Positions 14,322-22,165 of a DNA stretch of 36,168 bases are shown here, one piece after another (within the stretch, counting starts at the first letter, position 1; each line of letters opens with the position of its first letter). The translations under genes were made by a program, and so were the position numbers. Under the pieces are notes generated by a model. The model did no database searches and had not been told where the DNA came from. It worked only from the letters and a program-made list of their open reading frames with translations. The stretch lies in NCBI RefSeq assembly GCF_006539165.1, contig NZ_BJMM01000057.1:1-36168 (forward strand), read 5' to 3'. The DNA comes from Streptomyces cacaoi (GTDB lineage: Bacteria; Actinomycetota; Actinomycetes; Streptomycetales; Streptomycetaceae).

Positions 14322-15695
14322 TCACCCCTTGACCGGGGTGAACAGATCGAGCCAGTACAGGACGTTGAGCAGGATGCCGCCGACGATCACCGCGGCCGGG
14401 GCCGCCGCCATCCGCACCACGGGCCGCCCCATGGCCTCGTTCAGCAGATACAGCCCGCCGACGACGAGGATGCCGAGCCCGCCGCCCATCGCGTTGGCCG
14501 CCATCAACGAGCCGAACAGGATGGCCAGTTGCAGCGTGTCGGTGATCGCGTTGCGCAGATGCTCGGAGGAGTCCCGCACGCTCGGCAGCCGTCCCAGCAC
14601 CCGGCCGATCCAGGAGAGCGCCAGCACCTCCAGCGCGAACACCGCGGCACCGACGACCACCGCCAGAATCGGGTTCGGCAGCAGGTACCCGATCGGGTAG
14701 ACGAGCGTGAAGCCGGCGATGCCGTACGCGCCCGAAGCGAGCGCCGTGGTGGCGATCAGCGGGATGAAGCCGAACACACGGTAGAAGTCCACCTGTGCGG
14801 CCTCGGAGATGTGGCCCTTGGCGATGAGGAAGCTGGTGGCCTCTCCGCCGCCGAATATGTGCATCTGCGCCAGCAGACACACTCCGGCGCCCAGCAGCAT
14901 GAACAGCGGCAGATGCCGGCGCAGCCGGGTGGCGCTCGCGCTGAACAGCGACGCCATCGGATCCTCGGCGGGCTCCTGCTCCCCGTCGGCCGGGGCCTCT
15001 CCCGCGCGTGCGGCCTCCAGCGCGGCGGCCCGGTCGGCCTTGCGCTGCTTCAGGTCGCGGCTGACGGCCAGCCCGATGAGCATCAGCACACCGACGGCCA
15101 TGGCCAGCGCGCCCGCGAACATCTCGGGCCACAGCTTCATCGTCAGGACGACCAGGGCCAGTTCGACCACACCGGCCACGCCGCCCCACTTGCGCCCGAA
15201 CTGCTTGGTGATGGCCAGCACCGGGAACAGCGTGAACAGGAACAGGATCGGCGTGGACATCTGCTGCATGGCCGTCAGGAAGTCCACCGGCAGGTCGTGC
15301 GCCACGTTGTTGGCGCCGCCCAGCGCGAAGACGACGACGGCACCCCACGCGGCGCCGAGGATCGGTGCCAGCCACTTCTTGGGGGACAGCAGACCGAGGA
15401 TGTCGGTGGGCAGGAAGACCAGCCAGGGGTTCAGCACACCGGAGGAGAGCGCCATCGGCGCGCCCAGCCCGAAGATGAACCCGGCGGACAGCCCGAAGGA
15501 GACCGCCGTGGTGGCCGGCCGGGTCGAACGTCCCTGGATGAAGTCCAGCATGAAGGGGCGGACACCGTCGTTGAAGACGGCCAGCGCCATGTGCGAGATG
15601 AACGCGGTCAGCGCGCACAGCGCGATGACGGTCAGCTGCTGCGGCAGGGTGAAGTCCAAGGTGGCGGAGGCCGCCAGCTCTCTCACGGTACTCAC
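14322..15695 (-). CDS. yhfT: YhfT-like integral membrane transporter
   Basis: A 457-residue, strongly hydrophobic protein with roughly ten or more membrane helices. A charged loop near residues 215-250 (KQRKADRAAALEAARAGEAP) splits two halves. Segments such as NDGVRPFMLDFIQGR, GGANNVAHDLPVDFL and LVYPIGYLLPNPI look conserved. The length is close to E. coli YhfT (about 434). GTG 15695 follows AGGAAG by 8 nt. It lies 35 nt after yhfU. YhfT is a predicted transporter of unknown substrate and most likely brings in or exports the compound handled by the cluster enzymes. Confidence 0.85.
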   Translation of the reverse strand: MSTVRELAASATLDFTLPQQLTVIALCALTAFISHMALAVFNDGVRPFMLDFIQGRSTRPATTAVSFGLSAGFIFGLGAPMALSSGVLNPWLVFLPTDILGLLSPKKWLAPILGAAWGAVVVFALGGANNVAHDLPVDFLTAMQQMSTPILFLFTLFPVLAITKQFGRKWGGVAGVVELALVVLTMKLWPEMFAGALAMAVGVLMLIGLAVSRDLKQRKADRAAALEAARAGEAPADGEQEPAEDPMASLFSASATRLRRHLPLFMLLGAGVCLLAQMHIFGGGEATSFLIAKGHISEAAQVDFYRVFGFIPLIATTALASGAYGIAGFTLVYPIGYLLPNPILAVVVGAAVFALEVLALSWIGRVLGRLPSVRDSSEHLRNAITDTLQLAILFGSLMAANAMGGGLGILVVGGLYLLNEAMGRPVVRMAAAPAAVIVGGILLNVLYWLDLFTPVKG

Positions 15696-15730
15696 GGGGT
15701 CACTTCCTCATGCCCGGGGTGGCCGGTGTC

Positions 15731-16090
15731 TCACGCGGCGCGCCGTGCGGCGGCGCGGGCGATGAGCGGGGCGACGGTGTCGATCTGGTCCATGGAGAAC
15801 CCGAAGACCTTCTTGCCGTCGGCGAGCAGGCCCTCGACCTCCTCCTCGGTGGGGACGGAGCGTCCGAAGGTGTGGCAGGCGGGCTGCCCCATCAGGCCCA
15901 CCAGGACGCCGAGGGAGGCGCCGGCGCCGGTGTGGCAGGTGCCCAGGTAGTAGTCGGCCTGGCCGGAGCGGAGCTTCATCGCGGCGTCCATGTCGCTGGA
16001 GACGGCGACGTCGACGCCGTCGAGCCCGAGCGCCTTGACCGCGTCCGCGGCCTCGTTCTTGCCGACGCCACCGGTGAGGATCTTGGTCAT
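15731..16090 (-). CDS. yhfU: YhfU-like small protein (DUF2620 family)
   Basis: A 119-residue soluble protein that matches the length and shape of E. coli YhfU. It begins MTKILTGGVGKNEAADAVKALG and has a glycine-rich middle, YYLGTCHTGAGASLGVLVGL. The alternating strand/helix pattern and small-residue turns suggest a compact alpha/beta fold, like a PTS IIB-type or ligand-binding subunit, but no catalytic motif is clear. ATG 16090 follows GAGAGG by about 8 nt. It stands directly before the yhfT transporter gene, so it may work with the transporter. Confidence 0.82.
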   Translation of the reverse strand: MTKILTGGVGKNEAADAVKALGLDGVDVAVSSDMDAAMKLRSGQADYYLGTCHTGAGASLGVLVGLMGQPACHTFGRSVPTEEEVEGLLADGKKVFGFSMDQIDTVAPLIARAAARRAA

Positions 16091-16226
16091 GACGGGTACC
16101 TCTCGTCTTTCTGGCCGGGAGACGACCTCCGGGCCGGGAGGTGCACGGGGCCGGCGGGGGCCGGCCGGTACGTCCGTGCGCGTGGGTGCGGGTGTGCGGG
16201 AGTGGCAGGGGAGGGGAGCCGGTGCG

Positions 16227-16601
16227 TCAGCCGGAGACGCGCTGGTCGAGCACGGCCAGATGCATCGCCAGGAAGTTGATCTCGGACTCGGGCAGCGCGG
16301 CGCCGAGTTCGGCCCTGGCCCGCTCGGCCGTGGTGCGGGCGCGTGCGACGGCCTGCGGGTGCCCGGCCAGCTCGGCGGCCACCTGCTCGTCCGTGACGAA
16401 CTCCTCGATGGCCTCGCCGTTCAGCAGCCGGGTGAGCGCCATCATCAGATGGCTGGTGAGCATGCCGGCGCTCTCCTCGGTCACCGGCCGGCCCTCGTCG
16501 GCGAGGGCGCCCAGCTCGCCGGTGACGAAGTCGGCGACCTCGGGCCGGACCTGGCCGCCCTCCCGGAAGAGCTGGATGCGTTGTGCGAGCTGGTCGTCCA
16601 C
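16227..16601 (-). CDS. yhfY: YhfY-like PRD-domain protein
   Basis: A 124-residue all-helical protein consisting of one PTS regulation domain (PRD), like E. coli YhfY (about 120). It contains LTSHLMMALTRLLNGEAI and ESEINFLAMHLAVL; the histidines in these helices are in the places that PRDs use for phosphorylation or binding. The GTG at 16601 is chosen because AAAGGAG lies 7 nt upstream; the longer frame to 16718 covers the promoter. It is not a DNA-binding protein by itself. It is probably a regulatory partner of YhfZ or of the enzymes. A 136-nt gap separates it from yhfU. Confidence 0.8.
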   Translation of the reverse strand: MDDQLAQRIQLFREGGQVRPEVADFVTGELGALADEGRPVTEESAGMLTSHLMMALTRLLNGEAIEEFVTDEQVAAELAGHPQAVARARTTAERARAELGAALPESEINFLAMHLAVLDQRVSG

Positions 16602-16681
16602 GGCGGTCTCCTTTGACGCTGTTGACGCTGGTGAAGTTCGGTGCCGAGTCGGCGCGGGGAGGTGGCGTACGGCCACCGGTC

Positions 16682-16718
16682 CCACAGAAATCGGGATTCT
16701 GGATTCTGTGGCTGTCAA
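16682..16718 (-). promoter_or_regulatory. Predicted promoter/operator of the yhfY-yhfW genes
   Basis: A TTGACA -35 element lies at 16713-16718 on the minus strand. Overlapping it downstream is an 8-bp perfect inverted repeat CCACAGAA (16682-16689) and TTCTGTGG (16704-16711), plus a direct repeat GGATTCT (16694-16700 and 16701-16707). The CAGAATCC element recurs in the yhfZ promoter. No clear -10 box was found. Confidence 0.45.
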
Positions 16719-16768
16719 CGGGCCGCCGCCCGGCGGGTGTTCACCCGGTACGGCGGCCCCGGGCGGGG

Positions 16769-17710
16769 TCAGTAAAGGGGCATCCGGTCACCTCGGAGGA
16801 CTTCGGACTGAAGCTCCGTCACCCGGGACGGGTCGAGCGCGTCCCGCACCGCGTGCAGCGCGGTCGCGCTCGCCGTACGGCCGATGACGGCGGCGCTGGA
16901 GTTCCGCAGCGCCAGGTCGCGGGCGATCTCGTCGTCGAGCGGCACGACCTGCGCGTGCAGGCTGCCGCGGCCCTGCGCCTCGTCCAGGTTCCAGACGGTG
17001 ACGTCGGCCTGCTTCTGCGCGAACAGATCGGCCAGCTGCATGTACGAGGACTCCACCCACTCCACGTCGGGGCGGCCGGCGAAGACGCGCTCGGCCAGCA
17101 TCTGGTCCTCCGAGGCGTGGTCGACGGCGACCCGCAGCCCCGGCGCGTCCAGCGACGCCCCCTCCCGCACGAGGAGCCCGTGCGCCCCCACGTAGGTGCC
17201 GGGGCCGAGATCCACGACGAGGGTCAGCTCCCCGGGGTGCTCCTCTATGAGCCGGTCGGCGGCGAACCGCGAGAGCACGACCAGATCGACCTTGCCCTCC
17301 AGCAGTGCCGTCGTCCGCGCGTTGGAGCCACGCATGAACGTGATCGCGAACGGGGTGCCCGCCTCGTCGAACGCGGTCCGCAGCCCGGTGGCGAGCCCCT
17401 CGTACCGGCGCGAGTACGGCAGCGGCATCGCCGCCAGCAGGGTGCCCAGCCCGGACAGCCGCCACAGGACGGAGCGGTCCGAGCTGACCAGGAAGGTCCC
17501 CAGATGCCCCCGGGCGGCCGTCTCGATCGCACCGGCCTCCTCCAGCAGCCGCAGCGCCGCCTGCACGGTGCCGTTGCCGCAGCCGAGCTCCTCGGCGAGA
17601 TCCCGCACGCGGGGCAGCCGCGTGTCCGGCTCGTGCCCCAGCAGAAGGGCCGCGAGCTGGCGCGCCGCCAGGCCGTTGCGGGTGAGGAACCGCTCGTCGA
17701 AACCGTTCAC
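16769..17710 (-). CDS. yhfZ: YhfZ-like transcriptional regulator (winged helix plus ligand-binding domain)
   Basis: A 313-residue regulator, close to E. coli YhfZ (about 301). The N-terminal GntR-like winged helix includes LPRVRDLAEELGCGNGTVQAALRLLEEAGAI in two parts (DLAEELGCGNGTVQAAL is the HTH). From about 100 onward it resembles a periplasmic-binding-protein-like fold, with FAITFMRGSN, VDLVVLSRFA, and LRVAVDHASEDQMLAERVF. GTG 17710 lies only 6 nt after a -10-like hexamer, so the transcript may be leaderless; the long upstream frame runs into tandem repeats and is not real. It is the first gene of the yhf-like cluster and its likely controller; its ligand is probably a pathway intermediate. 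Confidence 0.85.
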   Translation of the reverse strand: MNGFDERFLTRNGLAARQLAALLLGHEPDTRLPRVRDLAEELGCGNGTVQAALRLLEEAGAIETAARGHLGTFLVSSDRSVLWRLSGLGTLLAAMPLPYSRRYEGLATGLRTAFDEAGTPFAITFMRGSNARTTALLEGKVDLVVLSRFAADRLIEEHPGELTLVVDLGPGTYVGAHGLLVREGASLDAPGLRVAVDHASEDQMLAERVFAGRPDVEWVESSYMQLADLFAQKQADVTVWNLDEAQGRGSLHAQVVPLDDEIARDLALRNSSAAVIGRTASATALHAVRDALDPSRVTELQSEVLRGDRMPLY

Positions 17711-17716
17711 AACTGG

Positions 17717-17746
17717 ACAGTAAACAGAATCCTGGATATTTGACAA
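17717..17746 (-). promoter_or_regulatory. Predicted leaderless promoter of yhfZ with palindromic element
   Basis: On the minus strand TTGTCA (17741-17746) and TACTGT (17717-17722) are 18 nt apart, and the GTG starts 7 nt after the -10 box. The spacer holds the palindrome ATCC-A-GGAT and the element GGATTCTG (17725-17732), which is shared with the yhfY promoter region. Autoregulation by YhfZ is a reasonable inference. Confidence 0.5.
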
Positions 17747-17842
17747 GGGGTGACGAGACGGGCTTGAACTGGGGTGACGCACCTCACAGACTCCGCCGCC
17801 GCTTGCACGGGTGCCGGCGCACGGGGTGCCGCCCTTGCGGGG

Positions 17843-17965
17843 TGGAGGTGCCCTTCGCGGAGGTGGAGGTGCCCTTCGCGGAGGTGGAGGTGCCCTCGTG
17901 CGGAGGCGTCCCTCATGGGAAGGCGTCCCTCGTCGTGGGAAGGCGTCCCTCGTGGGAGGGAGGGG
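17843..17965. repeat. Two adjacent short tandem repeat families
   Basis: About 17843-17905 contains three near-identical 21-nt units based on GTGGAGGTGCCCTTCGCGGAG. About 17905-17965 contains three units of 17-20 nt based on GGCGTCCCTCGTGGGAA, with small internal expansions. The second family can be seen as a decayed version of the first, since both carry a CCCT core between G-rich flanks. Confidence 0.8.
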
Positions 17966-18150
17966 CCCTGTGCGGAGACGGCCCCTTGCGGAGGGAGGCG
18001 GATCCCGGGCGCTGGGGGACTCGGTCACCCCAGAGGGCGAAGCCGTTCCTCGTACTCGGCACTCACGGTGATCTCTGCGTCACTCTCTTCGCTGCGCCGG
18101 GCCTGCATGCCTGTGAGTCGGGGACGGGACCGGGCGGGAGCCCTTCCACA

Positions 18151-19215
18151 TCAGAAGTGGCACCCGCTCCATTCTTCTTCTGCCGCCTGGGACTTGGCCA
18201 GAGACGTCAGAACGTCTCCGAGGAACGCCAACGGTCTCCGCCCGTGCCGGTCGTCCTCGTCGAGCAGCAGGTCCAGGTACCTGGTGTGAAGCCACAACCC
18301 GACGTACATCTCTCCCTGTTCACATCGGACAACTTTCCCGTTGTTCAAGGATTTCGCGGTCGCCTGCCGTTTCGCGGCGGCCACCGTGTCCCGGTGGGAG
18401 GTCGTCATCAGCGTCAGGCTCGGTCCGCCCTTGCCCTGTAGATGGAGGTCGCAGGCCCACACGGTGCCGGACGCGGAGGTGGTGCGTTCCCTTCCGAGGG
18501 TCACGTCGGCGGTGGGGAATGCGTCCGGAGGCAACATGAAGCCACGCTTGCCGCAGATGTTCTCCCGGTCGGAGTGGTGGTGGTCGGCCGAGGTCAGCGC
18601 GGTCGCGTCCGGGGCGCGGTATCGACCGCTGCTGTTCTGCGCGCAGCCGGCGTCATCGATCACCCGCTGGGCGGCCCGGTCGGCAAGCTGCAACAGGGCT
18701 TCCGGCGAAGAAGTCACGTCCGAAGCCTGCGGCGGGTTCCTTCCGTCGCTCACCTCGGCCGTCAGATACGGAACCGAGCCCCGGCGAAGCGGAATCCCGC
18801 CCCAGCACTCCTTCGGGACCAGCACCCAGGCCCGCTTCCTGGTGGCACCGCCGGCGAGCCCGTGCTCGGTGAACGCCATTCGCTCCCGCTTCTGCCACAC
18901 CGGCGACTGAAAGACCTCGTCGCCCTTCAGGAACTCGGTGGTGACCGAGACATGAGGTTCCGAGGAGTCGACAAACCGGCTCGTCCGCTTCATCTCGCAC
19001 CGCAGCCAGTGCGAACGCCCCGCCTGCTGGTATTCCTCCTCGGCGAGCCGCCCCGTGCCCTCCAGTGCGGCACTCACCTCCGACGAGGAGAACATGCCGT
19101 CGCAGAAATCGTCCTTGCCCAGCAGGTCGGTGTTCCACCACGTGAGCAGGCCGGCGAGGACGACAACACATGAGATCAGCGCAGCCAGTGAGATCCAACG
19201 GGACTTGTGCTTCAC
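18151..19215 (-). CDS. Membrane-anchored extracellular protein of the WXG-like locus (hypothetical)
   Basis: About 354 residues. A short basic N-terminus (VKHKSRW) is followed by one membrane helix (about 8-28, SLAALISCVVVLAGLLTWW), then a large outside region with many cysteines, e.g. FCDGMFSSSEV, LRCEMKR, CWGGIP and ENICGKRG. I recognise no catalytic motif. GTG 19215 with AGGG upstream is preferred; a TTG at 19233 would add 6 residues. It is the third gene of a leftward set, 23 nt after the WXG100-like gene. It has the same layout (basic tail, helix, CDG/CQG-type start, cysteine-rich domain) as the protein at 22166-23290, and the two are probably distant paralogues. Confidence 0.78.
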   Translation of the reverse strand: MKHKSRWISLAALISCVVVLAGLLTWWNTDLLGKDDFCDGMFSSSEVSAALEGTGRLAEEEYQQAGRSHWLRCEMKRTSRFVDSSEPHVSVTTEFLKGDEVFQSPVWQKRERMAFTEHGLAGGATRKRAWVLVPKECWGGIPLRRGSVPYLTAEVSDGRNPPQASDVTSSPEALLQLADRAAQRVIDDAGCAQNSSGRYRAPDATALTSADHHHSDRENICGKRGFMLPPDAFPTADVTLGRERTTSASGTVWACDLHLQGKGGPSLTLMTTSHRDTVAAAKRQATAKSLNNGKVVRCEQGEMYVGLWLHTRYLDLLLDEDDRHGRRPLAFLGDVLTSLAKSQAAEEEWSGCHF

Positions 19216-19238
19216 TACAGTAACCCTGCTCAACTGTC

Positions 19239-21491
19239 TCAGGACCTTACCTGAAGAGCTTCGTAAGCGGTGCGCCGCCCCTTCTCGTAGCTCTGCGAAG
19301 CTTCTCTCGACGCGGTCTCGCCACGTTCCTTACTTTCTCCCGAACTCTGGGCCCAGTCCGTGAAGTAATCGTGCAGGGCTTTATCTGCTTCGTCGTTCCC
19401 GGCTGAAATGCTCTCTCTCGTGTCGAGCAGAGGCTCATTGTCTGCAGCTTTCAGCCACTCATTCCAGTAGGAATCCACTGCCCGTTGGGTCACGTCGCCA
19501 ACAACAGGAAGGGTATTCGCCAGGCTGCCAATCAGATGGTATCCGTATACTCGTTCGTCGCTGTTTTTCCCTGTTCTGTCGCTGTACTCGCTCAGGTCGA
19601 TATCGGCACCTACGCCGTTGATGGCGCCAAAAGTCTCCCCGATTTTCGCCGTTCGGTTCTCAAGCGCCTGAGTGGTTCCGTGGCCGTCGGCTTCCAACTG
19701 GTTCATCATGTAGCGCCCGCTCGCTTCGTGGAGGAGTAGGAAGTTGTCCTCGTCCTCCGATACGCCGCGCATCACTCGTAGCAGGCTGCTCCTACTGTTC
19801 TGGATGCGGGAATCGTCCCCAGCAATCTGCGGGTCTGGGGCTCCTGGCTTACCGGCCGGAGCATCGCCCGATATGGCATCGACGATGTCAGGCGTAAACG
19901 ACGCCATCGCCCGTGCCAGTGGAGTGCGCATTTTTGCGAAACCTTCTTCTTTCAGAGTGAAGTCGGCTTGCCCTGTGCTGCTTTCGCCACCTTCCTTGCC
20001 TTCTGGATGGCCGTAGTCCAAGACATTGATGGTGCGGTGCATGATGCGGGCCTGCGCCTCGGAGTGTCTGCCGAATTTTTCGCCGTCCGATCCTGGCTCG
20101 TGCCCTGTGGAACCAGCTTCGATAGCGAGCCCCAGCCCCTCGCGGGCGCCCTTGCTCTCCTTGTCGGGATCGCTGCCGTCGGGGGCGGTTTCGCCCATGT
20201 CGACGTGTTTCCAGCTCCGTTCCTTCAGGGCGTATTCCAGGTTGTCGTTCTCGTCCGGATCGAGGTAGTCCGTTGCCAGGTCAGGGGAGTCGGAGATGAT
20301 TTTCAGCATGCCGTCGTAGGGGTCGGCGGCGAAGTGGTTGTACTTTTTGCCGCTGAAGTCCCCTTGCAGGTCCCAGATGTCCGGGTTGCCGCCGCGGCTC
20401 TTGTCTTCGGCGTTGCGAATGGCGTCAGCTGTATCGACAAGCAGCTCGCGGGTGTAGTTGTCGCCTCGTTGCATGAGCGATACCAGGCTCTGGTAACCCC
20501 GGATCTTTTGACCCTGACCAGGCCGGCCTCGTTCCGGTTCCCCGACCGCCTTGAGGTCGTACTCCTTGGTTCCCGCCTTCAACATCTGCTGGTGGAACTT
20601 CTTGTAGAAGTCCGTGGAAGGATTGCGGGTGGCAGTGGCCAGGTTGGAAGCCAGTTCCTTGTCCAGGGACAGGTAGGACTTCCTGTGGTCCTTGTCGTCG
20701 TAGTAGGCGAGGTCGTCGAGGCGATTGTGAGTGCGGAGGAGGCCGTCTGCGCCGCCGAGGGAATTGATCAGGGTGCGGCTGTACTCGGGATCCTCGTCGT
20801 GTGCCCGGGACAGGATGGCCGCTTCTCTGAGTTCGTCGGGGGACGGTTTCTCGCCGTCCCGGACTGCTTTGAGTGTCGCGGCTGTTCGGCGGGCGTTCCG
20901 TTTGACGATGTCGTGGCCGATGTTGCCGTTGAAACCGCCCTTCATCCCCTTGCCGGACTGCTTGGGGTCAGCCATGAAGTCGGTCTTCAGACTGTGGTCG
21001 GCTTCCTGGGTCTTCTTGACGGCCTTCTGGATGTCGGCCGTGTACTTCTCCTCTGCCTCCGCCTTGGCCTTGGCATCGTCGCGGTACTTGTCCGCGGTCT
21101 TCTCACCCTTCTTCTCCGCGACCTTGTCGAAGTTCATCGTGCAGTGCCCTTGGGAGTTGACATCCATCCCGGCGTCGACTGCCGCGTCGCGTGCTGCTTC
21201 CACTTCCTTCTTGCACTGCGTGAGCGTCGCATGTGCCAGGCGAAGGAGGGCCGCGACCCCCTGCGCTTCTGCCTTGGCCTGTCCGTAGGTTTCGGTGGTG
21301 GTCTGGCCCCAGTTCTTGTAACCCGCGGCGGCGTAACCACTCCAGGTGTCGGAATCCGCCGCTGCCCGGACGTGGTCGCTGTAGTTGTCCTGCAGGGTGC
21401 CGAATCGGGTGCCCATCGACGACCAGGACTTCGCTGCGTCCTCCAGGCTGCCCAACTCGGCGTTCACGATGTCGTCGTAGGAAACCGGCAT
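19239..21491 (-). CDS. Large WXG100-like secretion-type protein (hypothetical)
   Basis: A 750-residue protein. The N-terminal 110 residues are helical, with MPVSYDDIVNAELGSLEDAAKSW and WSGYAAAGYKNW, in the style of ESX/type VII substrates and LXG/WXG proteins. A lysine/glutamate-rich coiled-coil region (about 110-180) and a long helical body with acidic loops follow. No toxin domain or nuclease motif is obvious at the C-terminus. No signal peptide is seen, as expected for a type VII-type substrate. The ATG at 21491 is 1 nt after the stop of the upstream small gene and follows GGGAG, so the two are coupled. The 3' third (19239-20000) is visibly less GC-rich than the surroundings, a possible sign of separate origin. 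Confidence 0.75.
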   Translation of the reverse strand: MPVSYDDIVNAELGSLEDAAKSWSSMGTRFGTLQDNYSDHVRAAADSDTWSGYAAAGYKNWGQTTTETYGQAKAEAQGVAALLRLAHATLTQCKKEVEAARDAAVDAGMDVNSQGHCTMNFDKVAEKKGEKTADKYRDDAKAKAEAEEKYTADIQKAVKKTQEADHSLKTDFMADPKQSGKGMKGGFNGNIGHDIVKRNARRTAATLKAVRDGEKPSPDELREAAILSRAHDEDPEYSRTLINSLGGADGLLRTHNRLDDLAYYDDKDHRKSYLSLDKELASNLATATRNPSTDFYKKFHQQMLKAGTKEYDLKAVGEPERGRPGQGQKIRGYQSLVSLMQRGDNYTRELLVDTADAIRNAEDKSRGGNPDIWDLQGDFSGKKYNHFAADPYDGMLKIISDSPDLATDYLDPDENDNLEYALKERSWKHVDMGETAPDGSDPDKESKGAREGLGLAIEAGSTGHEPGSDGEKFGRHSEAQARIMHRTINVLDYGHPEGKEGGESSTGQADFTLKEEGFAKMRTPLARAMASFTPDIVDAISGDAPAGKPGAPDPQIAGDDSRIQNSRSSLLRVMRGVSEDEDNFLLLHEASGRYMMNQLEADGHGTTQALENRTAKIGETFGAINGVGADIDLSEYSDRTGKNSDERVYGYHLIGSLANTLPVVGDVTQRAVDSYWNEWLKAADNEPLLDTRESISAGNDEADKALHDYFTDWAQSSGESKERGETASREASQSYEKGRRTAYEALQVRS

Positions 21492-21492
21492 G

Positions 21493-21972
21493 TCACTGCT
21501 CCCGGCTCAGATCGTCGAGGCGGCTCTTGATGCGGGGCTTCTCCGACAACCGCCCCATGCTGTCGGAGGTACGGACGTCGGTTTCACCGAGTTGTACGCC
21601 GGTGTCCAGCAACGCTTGGTGCTCGTACTGGAGACGCTCGACGAGCTTGTCGTGGTGCGCGCGCCAGACGGTCAGACGGTGACGCACACCGGTCCACACC
21701 TCCCAGCTGTGGAGCTTTCCGCGAACTGTGGTGGGGCTCTCCGGGTTTCCCGTCAGAGTCTCGGTGTCCTCGTCGGCTTTGGAGCCCGCGGTGTGGGTGG
21801 CCGGGCCGAGTGTGTCCTGGATGTAGCGTGCCGCGGCCTTCTGCTTGCTCCTGGAGTGCACCAGGTCGGTGTCCTGCGGTATGTGGCCACCCGGCTTCAT
21901 GCCCGGGCTACTGCTCTTGCCGTCCGTGCCGGCCCCCACGGCCTCGTCCCCCTTCTGCTGTGTCCACGGCAC
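21493..21972 (-). CDS. Small hydrophilic protein heading the WXG-like locus (hypothetical)
   Basis: A 159-residue protein starting at GTG 21972 (VPWTQQKGDE). The first 70 residues are low-complexity; the rest is helical and charged (RLTVWRAHHDKLVERLQYEHQALLDTG), the size and character of a WXG100/ESAT-6-like helical hairpin. The start codon, first ten codons and about 115 nt upstream are repeated almost exactly at 23381-23525. A GGGA lies 5 nt before the GTG. The stop is 1 nt before the 750-residue gene. It is probably a partner or chaperone of the large protein (inference). Confidence 0.7.
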   Translation of the reverse strand: MPWTQQKGDEAVGAGTDGKSSSPGMKPGGHIPQDTDLVHSRSKQKAAARYIQDTLGPATHTAGSKADEDTETLTGNPESPTTVRGKLHSWEVWTGVRHRLTVWRAHHDKLVERLQYEHQALLDTGVQLGETDVRTSDSMGRLSEKPRIKSRLDDLSREQ

Positions 21973-22085
21973 ACCGATCCCGCAGCCCGTCCGTGGGCAA
22001 CGGCCCCCGCCCTGCCGTTCGATGAAGTGTTCGCCGATGCTAACAAGGTGGGTTACCGAACGCTACTGATCCGTGCTGTGGGTGA
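21944..22085 (-). repeat. Duplicated promoter/start region, copy A
   Basis: 142 nt covering the upstream region and first ten codons of the 159-residue gene. It is nearly identical to copy B (23381-23525); one block of more than 60 nt, from about 21986 to 22047, shows no change. Differences are confined to a 3-nt indel near the start codon and a few bases in the distal part. Such conservation outside a coding region points to a shared promoter. Confidence 0.9.
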
Positions 22086-22165
22086 AAGGGTGAGGTCGGC
22101 GTCTCCGTCGGGGCGAGTTCGGAGAGTTGAGAGAGGCGTGGGGGGGGGGCGGGTGAGGGCGGCCT

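Larger units (their letters stand above)
17711..18150. other. Non-coding interval upstream of yhfZ
   Basis: About 440 nt with the yhfZ promoter at one end and the 3' side of the leftward 18151 gene at the other. The middle is filled by two tandem repeat families listed separately. Open frames through it, on either strand, encode only repeats rich in Pro, Arg or His and have no start signals; I regard it as non-coding. Confidence 0.6.

Noticed and set aside
17843..17965. Possible CRISPR array
   Set aside because: Units are directly adjacent, with no unique spacers and no cas genes nearby.
17740..18441. Rightward open frame with VEVPFAE repeats
   Set aside because: Repeats arise from non-coding tandem DNA, and its end overlaps the leftward membrane protein gene; no ribosome site.
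19968..21530. Rightward 520-codon frame opposite the WXG-like gene
   Set aside because: Valine/glycine/leucine-rich antisense shadow; the leftward frame has WXG100-like features, coupling to neighbours and a good start.
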